Below are positions 1 through 6,928 of a stretch of 8,279 nucleotides of DNA, piece by piece; position 1 is the first letter of the stretch; each line of letters begins with the position of its first letter. Where the stretch lies: contig CALXKG010000096.1 of assembly GCA_944388825.1 (NCBI GenBank), forward strand, positions 1 through 8,279, read 5' to 3'. The DNA comes from an uncultured Clostridia bacterium (GTDB lineage Bacteria > Bacillota > Clostridia > Oscillospirales > Ruminococcaceae). A program made the translations under genes and the position numbers. Below the pieces are notes generated by a model that saw nothing but the letters and a program-made list of their open reading frames with translations, was not told the DNA's origin and ran no database searches.

Positions 1-29
1 GCCCATAAATCGCGGGAGGTTACAGCCGG

Positions 30-971
30 ATGGAATTTGCACATAAAAGCGTCCTGCTCTCCGAGTCGCTGGAGGGCCTCCGCATCCGCCCGGACGGCCG
101 GTATGTCGACGGCACCGCCGGCGGCGCGGGCCACAGCCGGGAGATCGCAAAGCGGCTGGCGGACGGTAAACTCATCGCCTTCGACCAGGACCCGGATGCG
201 GTCAAGACGGCTTCTGAGCGGCTGAAGGATTATCCCCAGGCGATGGTCATCCATGACAACTTCCGCAATATGGCTCTCCGCCTCCGGGAGATGGGCCTTT
301 TGCCGGTGGACGGCGTGCTTTTGGACCTTGGCGTTTCATCCTGGCAGCTGGACAACCCCGCGCGGGGCTTCTCCTACCGGGAGGACGCCCCCCTTGATAT
401 GCGGATGAGCCAGCAGGGGGAGACGGCAGCCGGACTGCTTGCCCGGGCGTCAGAACGGGAGATCGCCCGCATTTTGTGGGAGTACGGCGAGGAACGCTAT
501 TCCCGGCAGATCGCCCGGAAGATTGTCGAAAAACGGGAAAAAGCCCCGGTCGAGACGACCTTCCAGCTGGCGGAGCTTGTCAAAAGCGCGATGCCGGCGG
601 CGGCCAGGCGGGAGAAAAACCCCTGCAAGCGCACCTTCCAGGCGCTGCGGATCGCCGTCAATTCCGAGCTGGACGCGTTATCGGCCGGATTGGACGCGGC
701 GTTTGACTGCCTGTCCGAAGGCGGCCGGCTGTGCGTCATCACCTTCCACTCGCTGGAAGACCGGATGGTCAAGCAGAAGTTTGCGGATCTGGCAAGGGGC
801 TGCATCTGCCCGCCGGAGTTCCCCGTCTGCGTCTGCGGGCGGACCCCCGCCGCAAAGGTGATAACCCGCAAGCCCATCCTCCCGTCGGAGGAGGAACTGA
901 AGGAAAACCGCCGTTCGGCTTCGGCCAAACTGCGGGTCCTGGAAAAGATACACGAGCGGTACCCGGACTGA
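30..971 (+). CDS. rsmH: 16S rRNA (cytosine1402-N4)-methyltransferase RsmH (MraW)
   Basis: A 313-residue protein, the usual length for RsmH, which methylates N4 of C1402 in 16S rRNA in the cytoplasm using S-adenosylmethionine. Visible motifs in order: HKSVLL at 5-10; the SAM-binding DGTAGGAGHS at 27-36; FDQDPDA at 51-57; VDGVLLDLGVSS at 93-104 followed by DNPARGFS (108-115) and PLDMRM (121-126); CKRTFQALRIAVN at 199-211; ITFHSLEDR at 237-245; and a paired cysteine patch (C258, C260, C267, C269) common in Firmicute RsmH. The C-terminal SASAKLR block (296-302) is also typical. The start ATG at 30 has GGGAGG at 14-19, ten bases upstream. It is followed after 38 bases by ftsL, the normal dcw order. 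Identification is secure. The preceding gene, expected to be mraZ, lies outside the window. Confidence 0.97.
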   Translation: MEFAHKSVLLSESLEGLRIRPDGRYVDGTAGGAGHSREIAKRLADGKLIAFDQDPDAVKTASERLKDYPQAMVIHDNFRNMALRLREMGLLPVDGVLLDLGVSSWQLDNPARGFSYREDAPLDMRMSQQGETAAGLLARASEREIARILWEYGEERYSRQIARKIVEKREKAPVETTFQLAELVKSAMPAAARREKNPCKRTFQALRIAVNSELDALSAGLDAAFDCLSEGGRLCVITFHSLEDRMVKQKFADLARGCICPPEFPVCVCGRTPAAKVITRKPILPSEEELKENRRSASAKLRVLEKIHERYPD

Positions 972-1009
972 GTCAGGTTTCGTTTTGACATAAAAGGAGT
1001 AATGGCCCC

Positions 1010-1465
1010 ATGCAGAGCAATCTCGCATCCAAGAGGGAATACAATTTTGAACGGTTTGAGCAGACACAGCAGGCGCCCAAAATCGAACGGCTGCCGCGGC
1101 GGGAGAAGCTCCCCCACCCGGCGAAAATCCTGTCGGTGGCGCTGATCATGCTGGCGGTCGTCTTCGCGTCGCTGTACGGCCGGGTGCAGATCGCCGAGCT
1201 GGGGGCGCAGATCAACGAAAAGACCGCTTACCTCGAGGAGCTGACCAGCGAAAAGGTCCGGATGGAGGCGGAACTGGACGGCAAGATGAGCCTGTCGGCG
1301 GTCGAGCAGATCGCGACCGAAGAACTGGGGATGGTCAAGCCGGATTCCAGCCAGGTGACCTACCTGCGGTACCAGACCCGGAACGTCATCGAGACGCCGG
1401 AAAAGAGCCGGACGCTGGTCGACATCATCGCCGACTTTTTCGCGGGGCTGGGCATTGACTTTTAA
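1010..1465 (+). CDS. ftsL: Cell division protein FtsL / DivIC-type septum protein
   Basis: A 151-residue bitopic membrane protein. Residues 1-38 are a charged cytoplasmic tail, about 39-56 form one membrane segment (ILSVALIMLAVVFASLY), and about 58-95 form a heptad-like coiled coil rich in Leu, Glu and Lys. This is the architecture of FtsL/DivIC proteins, which pair by coiled coil outside the membrane and link the FtsQ (DivIB) complex to FtsW/FtsI. The block VEQIATEELGMVKPDSSQV after the coil is the family's end-of-coil signature. About 40 further residues follow, ending in a hydrophobic tail (DIIADFFAGLGIDF). The start ATG at 1010 has GGAG at 996-999 with ten bases of spacing; the nearer ATG at 1002 is in another frame. 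FtsL and DivIC are hard to tell apart by sequence; position between rsmH and a class B PBP favours FtsL. Confidence 0.88.
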   Translation: MQSNLASKREYNFERFEQTQQAPKIERLPRREKLPHPAKILSVALIMLAVVFASLYGRVQIAELGAQINEKTAYLEELTSEKVRMEAELDGKMSLSAVEQIATEELGMVKPDSSQVTYLRYQTRNVIETPEKSRTLVDIIADFFAGLGIDF

Positions 1466-1470
1466 AAGGA

Positions 1471-1494
1471 CGGGGCATACTTTACAAAGCCCCG
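1471..1494 (+). repeat. Short inverted repeat just after ftsL
   Basis: CGGGGC (1471-1476) and GCCCCG (1489-1494) are perfect 6-base inverted arms around a 12-base AT-rich loop, starting five bases after the ftsL stop. No run of T follows, so it does not look like a standard intrinsic terminator. It may protect the 3' end of the ftsL transcript, or be chance in a GC-rich genome. Confidence 0.4.
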
Positions 1495-1510
1495 CTATAC
1501 ACTGAGAACA

Positions 1511-1542
1511 AGGAGGTTGAGAGCGCTTTCTCTCGACCTTCT
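1511..1542 (+). repeat. 13-bp imperfect hairpin in the ftsL-PBP gap
   Basis: In RNA, 1511-1523 (AGGAGGUUGAGAG) pairs with 1530-1542 (CUCUCGACCUUCU) over 13 base pairs including two G-U wobbles, around the 6-base loop CGCUUU. The stem includes a perfect AGGAGG Shine-Dalgarno-like core (1511-1516), but no start codon lies at a usable distance. The stretch after the stem (AATCATATTGG) has no T run, so this is not a classical terminator. It could be an RNA processing or stabilising element, or a protein-binding palindrome at the DNA level. The pairing is seen directly; any role is inference. Confidence 0.6.
1518..1531 (+). promoter_or_regulatory. cre-like (CcpA/LacI-family) operator sequence
   Basis: TGAGAGCGCTTTCT fits the catabolite-responsive element pattern TGWNANCGNTNWCA at every constrained position but the last (T instead of A). 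The central AGCGCT core is typical of LacI-family operators. It lies inside the arms of the hairpin at 1511-1542, about 100 bases upstream of the PBP start and about 40 bases upstream of the candidate -35 box. It could mark control by CcpA or another LacI-type regulator. Because the same bases also make an RNA hairpin, the match may be incidental. Confidence 0.3.
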
Positions 1543-1570
1543 AATCATATTGGCGTAATTTCTCATTTTC

Positions 1571-1600
1571 TTTACATCCGCTATGCAGTTTATCCATATT
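1571..1600 (+). promoter_or_regulatory. Possible SigA-type promoter for the PBP gene
   Basis: TTTACA at 1571-1576 (five of six to TTGACA) and CATATT at 1595-1600 (four of six to TATAAT) are separated by 18 bases, in the most AT-rich part of the window and 31 bases before the PBP start codon. This would give the transpeptidase and the genes after it their own promoter inside the cluster. The match is moderate, and the AT-rich setting is as much of the argument as the boxes. Confidence 0.35.
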
Positions 1601-1618
1601 CACCCCTGACAACCGGTA

Positions 1619-1624
1619 GGGAGG
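1619..1624 (+). promoter_or_regulatory. Ribosome binding site fixing the PBP start at 1631
   Basis: GGGAGG ends immediately before the ATG at 1625, leaving no spacer for that codon, but is six bases from the second ATG at 1631. The site therefore favours 1631 as the true start. Confidence 0.7.
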
Positions 1625-1630
1625 ATGCAG

Positions 1631-3940
1631 ATGTTCCGTTTACTGAAAAAACTTTCCAATATGACGATGATGCAGCGGCTGGTTTTTGTCGTCTGCCCGG
1701 TGATGCTGATCGGTATGGTCTATATTTCGGTCAGCCTGTTCAACTGGTCGGTCGTCCGCGGGGAGGAAATGGAGGGCCGCGCCGCCCGCCAGCAGCTGTC
1801 CGACTCGGTCATCAAGGCCAGCCGAGGGGCGATCTACGACCGGAATATGAACGTGCTCGCCCAGTCGGCCACCGCCTGGAACGTCATCATCGACCCGGCG
1901 ACCATCGACGAGTATCTGGATAAAAAGATCGCGGCCGCGCTGGAAAATGAAGAGACCCCGATCGACAAGGAGCTGACCAAACAGCAGATGGCGGCCGACC
2001 TCGCCAGCGTGCTGGGGTTAAATATGAACGACGTGCTGGAGCATATGTCCTATACCAACCGCCGCTACCGCAAGATCGCCGACCGGGTCGACCGGACGGC
2101 CGTCAACGCGCTGATCGAGCTGCTGGAGGCCCACGACGATTATGTCGGCGTTTCGACCGAGGTCTCGACCAAGCGGTATTACCCCTACTCGACGCTGGCC
2201 TCCAGCGTCATCGGCTTTACCAACAGCGAGGACACCGGCGTCTACGGCCTCGAGGCCCAGTATGACGACGTCCTCTCCGGCACCGACGGCCGGATCATCA
2301 CCGCCCAGGACGCGCTCCAGGACGCGCTGCCCACCACCTATGAAAAGACTTACGACCCCATCGACGGCTATTCGATCGTCACAACCCTCGACACCGTCAT
2401 CCAGCAGTACATCGAAAGCGCCCTCCAGAGCGCCGTCGACCAGTACCAGCCGGAAAACGGGGCGGCGATCATCGTCATGGACACCAATACCGGCGGCATC
2501 CTGGGGCTTGCCAGCTACCCCAATTACGACTTGAACGACCCCTATACCATTCGCGACGCCTACACCCTCCAGCAGATCGAGCTGCTGCCGACCGAGGAGG
2601 AAAAATCGGAAGCCCGCGGCGCCGCCCGCGAGGCCCAGTGGCAGAACAAGACGATCACCGACACCTACGAGCCCGGTTCGGTCTTTAAGATCGTCACCGC
2701 CTCCGCCGCCCTCGAGGAGGGGACCGCGACGGTCAACTCGTCCTATTACTGCAACGGCTACGTCGAGTTTAAGGACGGCGACGGCAAGCTGACCATCCAC
2801 TGCCACAACCGCAACGGCCACGGCCAGGAATCGTTTATCCAGGCGCTGGTCAACTCCTGCAACCCGGCCTTTATGGAGATCGGGCTGGGGCTGGGGCAGG
2901 ACCGGTTCTTTGAATACTACCAGGCGTACGGCCTGACCGAAAAGACCGGCATCGACCTGCCGGCCGAACGGGTCGGCGTTTATTATGACGACACGATGAG
3001 CAACATTTCGCTCGCGTCCTGCTCTTTCGGCCAGTCGAACACCGTCACCCCCCTCCAGATGCTGACGGCGGCGGTCGCCGGCGTCAACGGCGGGTACCTG
3101 CTGACCCCCCGGGTGGTCGACCGGATCGTCGACCAGGACGGCAACACGGTCAAGGAGTTCGGCGCCGACGTCAAGCGGCAGGTCATCTCGGAGGAGACCT
3201 CCGCCATCATGCGGGACGGCCTGGAACAGGTCGTTTCGGCCAACGGCGGCACCAACGCCTCGGTCGCCGGCTACCGGATCGGCGGCAAGTCCGGCACCGC
3301 CCAGATCCTCACCAACACCGTCGAAGAGGGCGAGGAAGAGATGTACGTCTTTTCCTACTTCGTCTTTGCCCCGGCCGACGACCCGCAGGTCGCGGCGCTG
3401 GTGCTGATCGACAGCCCGACCCAGGGGGATACCTCCTACGCCAACACCGTCGTCGGGCCGCTGGCTTCCACCGTCATGGCGGATATCCTGCCCTATCTCG
3501 GGGTCGGCACCTCCTACACCGACGAGCAGCTGGCCAACCAGGAGATCGGCGTCCCGACCGGGCTGGTGGGGGCGGACCTGGCGACCGCCGAGGCCAAACT
3601 CCGCTCCAAGGGGCTGGAGAGCTATGTCATCGGCAACGGGGAGACGGTCATCGACGTCTTCCCGAAGGAAAGCACCCGCGTCCCGAACGAGTCGACCGTC
3701 GTCCTCTATACCGAGGGGAGCGAGATCTCGACCGTCACGATGCCGAATGTCGTCGGGCTGACGCCCTCCCAGGCAAGCCAGACGCTGGGCAGCTACGGGT
3801 TAAACGTCCGGATCACCGGCGGCGCCGCCAACAACGACCGTGCACGGGTCGTCTCGCAGGAATACGAGGCCGGGACGTCGCTGGTGCGCGGTACGGTCGT
3901 CGAGATCGAGTGTGTCGTTTCGGGCGAGGATGGGGCGTAA
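1631..3940 (+). CDS. ftsI: Class B penicillin-binding protein, division transpeptidase with two PASTA domains (FtsI/PBP2x/SpoVD type)
   Basis: A 769-residue membrane-anchored D,D-transpeptidase that cross-links septal peptidoglycan outside the membrane. A short cytoplasmic tail (1-16) and one membrane segment (about 17-37) precede a pedestal domain beginning with ASRGAIYDRN. The three catalytic motifs are intact: SVFK with acyl-enzyme Ser350 and Lys353; SCN at 409-411; KSGT at 553-556. Two C-terminal PASTA repeats follow, about 641-698 (from VPTGLVGADLATAE) and 702-766 (VTMPNVVGL). Two repeats recall pneumococcal PBP2x. In Clostridia this locus may hold a vegetative FtsI-like PBP, the sporulation PBP SpoVD, or both. 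Only one is present here, so it probably serves vegetative division, but SpoVD is a real alternative. The start at 1631 is preferred over 1625 because of ribosome-binding-site spacing. Position between ftsL and murE is canonical. Confidence 0.93.
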   Translation: MFRLLKKLSNMTMMQRLVFVVCPVMLIGMVYISVSLFNWSVVRGEEMEGRAARQQLSDSVIKASRGAIYDRNMNVLAQSATAWNVIIDPATIDEYLDKKIAAALENEETPIDKELTKQQMAADLASVLGLNMNDVLEHMSYTNRRYRKIADRVDRTAVNALIELLEAHDDYVGVSTEVSTKRYYPYSTLASSVIGFTNSEDTGVYGLEAQYDDVLSGTDGRIITAQDALQDALPTTYEKTYDPIDGYSIVTTLDTVIQQYIESALQSAVDQYQPENGAAIIVMDTNTGGILGLASYPNYDLNDPYTIRDAYTLQQIELLPTEEEKSEARGAAREAQWQNKTITDTYEPGSVFKIVTASAALEEGTATVNSSYYCNGYVEFKDGDGKLTIHCHNRNGHGQESFIQALVNSCNPAFMEIGLGLGQDRFFEYYQAYGLTEKTGIDLPAERVGVYYDDTMSNISLASCSFGQSNTVTPLQMLTAAVAGVNGGYLLTPRVVDRIVDQDGNTVKEFGADVKRQVISEETSAIMRDGLEQVVSANGGTNASVAGYRIGGKSGTAQILTNTVEEGEEEMYVFSYFVFAPADDPQVAALVLIDSPTQGDTSYANTVVGPLASTVMADILPYLGVGTSYTDEQLANQEIGVPTGLVGADLATAEAKLRSKGLESYVIGNGETVIDVFPKESTRVPNESTVVLYTEGSEISTVTMPNVVGLTPSQASQTLGSYGLNVRITGGAANNDRARVVSQEYEAGTSLVRGTVVEIECVVSGEDGA

Positions 3941-3982
3941 AATATCTGAAAAGCGAATCATGAAAAGATGGGAAGCGTGTGG

Positions 3983-3987
3983 AAAGG
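3983..3987 (+). promoter_or_regulatory. Ribosome binding site fixing the murE start at 3997
   Basis: AAAGG at 3983-3987 is nine bases from the ATG at 3997. The in-frame GTG at 3979 and ATG at 3988 are either upstream of this site or overlap it. The protein from 3997 begins MLLSELLGG, matching the usual xxLSELL start of MurE. Confidence 0.6.
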
Positions 3988-3996
3988 ATGGGGCAT

Positions 3997-5457
3997 ATGT
4001 TGCTGTCGGAACTGCTCGGAGGCATGGAATGGAAAGGGGAAACGCCCGCTTTTGACCCGGAAGTGGCGGGGATTACCTGCGACTCCCGGAAGGTAAACCC
4101 CGGCGACCTGTTCGTCGCGATCCGGGGCGAAGTGTCGGACGGGCACAAATACGCCGCCGCCGCCCTGGAAAAGGGGGCCTGCTGCGCCGTCACCGAGACG
4201 CCGCTCGGCCTTCCCCATGAGCTCCACGCCCCCGATACCCACCGCTTTTACGGCGAGGCGGCGGCCGCCTTTTTCGGCCACCCGGCCCGCAGCATGACCC
4301 TTGTCGGCGTCACCGGCACCAAAGGCAAGACGACGGTCACCAACCTGGTCAAACGGGTGCTGGAGGCGGACGGGACGATGGTCGGCCTCATCGGCACCAT
4401 CCAGAACGAGATCGGCCGGGAGGTCATCCACGCCGAAAATACCACCCCCGAGGCGATGGAGCTGGAAGGGCTCTATGCGCAGATGCGGGATAAGGGCTGC
4501 AAATACTGCGTGATGGAGGTCTCCTCCCACGCCTTGCAGCAGGAGCGGATCGGCGACAGCTTTTATCAGGCGGCCGCCTTCACCAACCTCTCCCACGAGC
4601 ATCTGGACTACCACGGGGATATGGAAAGCTATTTCGCCGCCAAGGAAAAGCTCTTTTCCCGCTGTGCAAAGGCGGTCGTCGGGATCGACGACCCTTACGG
4701 GCGGCGGCTGCTGGAAGACCTCCCCCGGATTGCCGGCAAAGAGCTGCCGGTCCTGACCTTCTCGTCGGAAGCGGCGGGAGCGGACCTCTGCGCGAAAAAT
4801 ATCGTCTGCCACCCCGACCGGGTGGAGTTTACCCTCCTCTATGCGGGGAAGGAATACCCTGTCCGCTTCCATATGCCGGGGGATTTTTCGGTGCGCAACT
4901 TCCTGGCGGCGGCGGCGCTCTGCCTGTCGCTTGGGCTGCCGCCCGAACGGATCCTCCCGCCCCTCCAGGCGGTGGAGGGGGTCAAGGGCCGGATGGAGGT
5001 CATCCCGACCGGGCGGGACTTTACCGTCATCACCGATTACGCCCACGCGCCCGCCCCGCTGGAGAGCGCGCTCAAGTCCCTTAAAGAGACGGTCAAAGGC
5101 CGGCTTATCTGTCTTTTCGGCTGCGGCGGCGACCGGGACCGGACCAAGCGCCCGCTGATGGCGGAGGCGGCGGCCAGGTATGCCGATTTTGTCATCGTCA
5201 CCTCCGACAACCCCCGCACCGAGGACCCGGACGCGATCATCCAGGAGATCCTCCCCGGCCTGCGGGGCTGGGATACCCCCCATGTGACCATTACCGACCG
5301 CCGCCGGGCGATCTACTGGGCGGTGCAGAACGCCCGGCCCGGGGATACCATCCTGCTGGCCGGCAAGGGGCATGAGGATTACCAGATCATCGGCCGCGAA
5401 AAGCGGCATTTCGACGAGCGGGAAGTGGTGGCCGAAGCGCTGAAGACATTGGGCTGA
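3997..5457 (+). CDS. murE: UDP-MurNAc-L-Ala-D-Glu:meso-diaminopimelate ligase MurE
   Basis: A 486-residue cytoplasmic Mur ligase that adds the third amino acid to UDP-MurNAc-L-Ala-D-Glu using ATP. The N-terminal UDP-MurNAc-binding signature is present (ITCDSRKVNPGDLFVA, about 26-41, then SDGH at 47-50). The ATP loop is GTKGKTT at 107-113, followed by NTTPEA (148-153), EVSSHA (174-179), NLSHEHLDYHG (197-207) and the AAK motif with the probable carbamylated Lys216. The substrate-selecting motif is DNPR (404-407), which marks enzymes that add meso-diaminopimelate rather than lysine, and GKGHEDYQ lies near the C terminus. All key residues look intact, in contrast with the next two genes. The stop TGA is 25 bases before the next start, so the genes are probably co-transcribed. 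An upstream extension to GTG 3979 is possible but less likely. Confidence 0.96.
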   Translation: MLLSELLGGMEWKGETPAFDPEVAGITCDSRKVNPGDLFVAIRGEVSDGHKYAAAALEKGACCAVTETPLGLPHELHAPDTHRFYGEAAAAFFGHPARSMTLVGVTGTKGKTTVTNLVKRVLEADGTMVGLIGTIQNEIGREVIHAENTTPEAMELEGLYAQMRDKGCKYCVMEVSSHALQQERIGDSFYQAAAFTNLSHEHLDYHGDMESYFAAKEKLFSRCAKAVVGIDDPYGRRLLEDLPRIAGKELPVLTFSSEAAGADLCAKNIVCHPDRVEFTLLYAGKEYPVRFHMPGDFSVRNFLAAAALCLSLGLPPERILPPLQAVEGVKGRMEVIPTGRDFTVITDYAHAPAPLESALKSLKETVKGRLICLFGCGGDRDRTKRPLMAEAAARYADFVIVTSDNPRTEDPDAIIQEILPGLRGWDTPHVTITDRRRAIYWAVQNARPGDTILLAGKGHEDYQIIGREKRHFDEREVVAEALKTLG

Positions 5458-6234
5458 AACCCCGGAAGGGAGGACGTAGAGGATGCAGAAGGAACGTTTA
5501 AGCTGGCTTATCCAGGCGGCGGATGCGAAATGGGTGAAAAAGCCGGAACAGGACCCGGAGATCACCTGGATCGCGGCGCGGCTGGACCATATCCGCCCCG
5601 GGTGCCTGTATATCGAGCTGGAGCCGGGTTCCGCCTCCCGGGCGGTCGAGATGGGGGCGCAGGCGGTCATCGCCCCGTCCCTGCCGGTGTCGCCGGCCTT
5701 CCCCTGCGCCCAGTGCGAGGGGGACCCCTACGACGCCTTCTGTAAGATCGCCGCCTGGTACCGCCGCCAGTTCCACACCCGGCTGATCGCCGTCGCCGGT
5801 GGGGACGGGAAGACCACCGTCCGGGAGATGCTCTACCGGATGCTCTCCCGCCGCCAGAAGGCCAGCCGCAGCCGCTGGGAGCTGACCGGCGACATCGGCA
5901 TACCGGAGACGCTTCTGGGGCTGGACGACGGCGACCGGTTCGCGGTCGTCGAGATGGCCTGTACCACCCGCGGCAGCTTTAAACGGCGCTCCGCCATCTG
6001 CCGCCCGTCTGCCGCCGTCATCACCGGGGTCGGCAGCGCCCATCTGGGTTCCTTCGGCAGCCGGGAGGAGATCCTGAAGGAGCGCCTTTCGATCACCGAC
6101 GGGATGGACGGGGGCGACCCGGTCATCCTCTGCGCCGACGACCCGCTGCTCTACGACTTAAACCAGTATATCAATGGGGATATCCTCTACTATGGCATCG
6201 ACACCCCCTGCGACGTCACCGGCCGGATCATTTC

Positions 6235-6254
6235 GGAGGACCGGGACGGTGATG
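6235..6254 (+). promoter_or_regulatory. Possible internal translation restart after the frame break
   Basis: GGAGG at 6235-6239 is followed nine bases later by GTG 6249 and twelve bases later by ATG 6252, both in the downstream MurF-like frame. If the frame break is real, this could allow separate translation of the C-terminal 226 or so residues. In this GC-rich gene GGAGG is common by chance, so the case is weak. Confidence 0.25.
6248..6254 (+). other. Frame break in the MurF-like gene
   Basis: The upstream frame reads ISEDRDG up to GGT 6248-6250 and then degenerates into Pro/Arg/His-rich text. The frame starting at ATG 6252 resumes MurF-like sequence (MDIISYGRTTRV). The shift is +1, which means one extra base or two missing bases. 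GGTGATG could derive from GGTGTGATG by loss of one GT unit, restoring DGVMDI, the spacing expected of the MurF DGxxFxI motif. Confidence 0.8.
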
Positions 6255-6928
6255 GACATCATCAGCTACGGCCGCACCACCCGGGTCAACCTCCGCCTTC
6301 CCGGCAAGGGGAGCTGTTACGACGCCCTTGCCGCCTATGCCGCCGCCGAGCTGATGGGCGCGCCCATCGACGACATCCGCTATGTGCTGGAGGCGTTCCG
6401 GCCGCTCCCCGGGCGGCTGCAGCTGCTGGCCGCCAGCAACGGGGCGCTCATCATCAACGACTGCTGGACCTCTTCCCCCGAGAGCGTCGCCGAGGCGGCC
6501 CACTATTTTTCCCGGTTTGACGGCAAGCGGAAGATCGTCGTGCTGGGGGAGATGGAAGACCTCGGCCGCTTTTCCGCCCCCGCCCATTATGAAGCCGGCC
6601 GGCGGATGGCGGCGGCGGGGGCCGACCTGCTGCTCTGCTGCGGGCCCCACGCCCACGACATCGCCGACGGCGCGGCTACCGTCTCCCGCACCCGGGTGCA
6701 GGCATTCCCGGACGAGAAGGCGATCGCGGGCTACCTCCGCACCGACCGCCGGGCGGGGGATGTCGCCCTCTTCAAAGCCGGGCGGCAGGCAAGGTTTGAA
6801 CGGATCATCGAGTATGTCTACCACGATAAGGACTTGACGCCCCTTGCCGGGGAGCCGGAATGGCGGCGGAAAAAGCCGAAGCCCGGCAAGCTCCAGGACG
6901 TGCGGGACAGCCGGAAGGAGGGCGGCGC

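Noticed and set aside
1..8. A possible last codon and TAA stop of mraZ before rsmH
   Set aside because: Only one codon would be visible in that frame, and no MraZ motif can be read from it.
1455..1481. TTGACT and CATACT as a promoter at the end of ftsL
   Set aside because: The spacing is only 15 bases and the -10 box matches four of six; the pair at 1571-1600 is better placed.
1583..1609. Eight-codon leader peptide frame before the PBP gene
   Set aside because: No ribosome binding site, and no repeated regulatory codons that would suggest attenuation.
1625..1630. ATG 1625 as the PBP start
   Set aside because: It abuts the GGGAGG sequence with no spacer; ATG 1631 has a proper six-base spacing.
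3979..3996. GTG 3979 or ATG 3988 as the murE start
   Set aside because: The best ribosome binding site (3983-3987) and the usual MurE N-terminal sequence both point to 3997.
3958..5670. Long reverse-strand open frame of 570 codons opposite murE
   Set aside because: It mirrors a clear murE in a GC-rich gene; its translation is low-complexity Arg/Gly/Pro text with no motif and no suitable ribosome binding site.
6245..6256. Programmed +1 frameshift in the MurF-like gene
   Set aside because: There is no slippery run, stop codon or clear stimulating structure at the junction; a mutation or sequence error is simpler.
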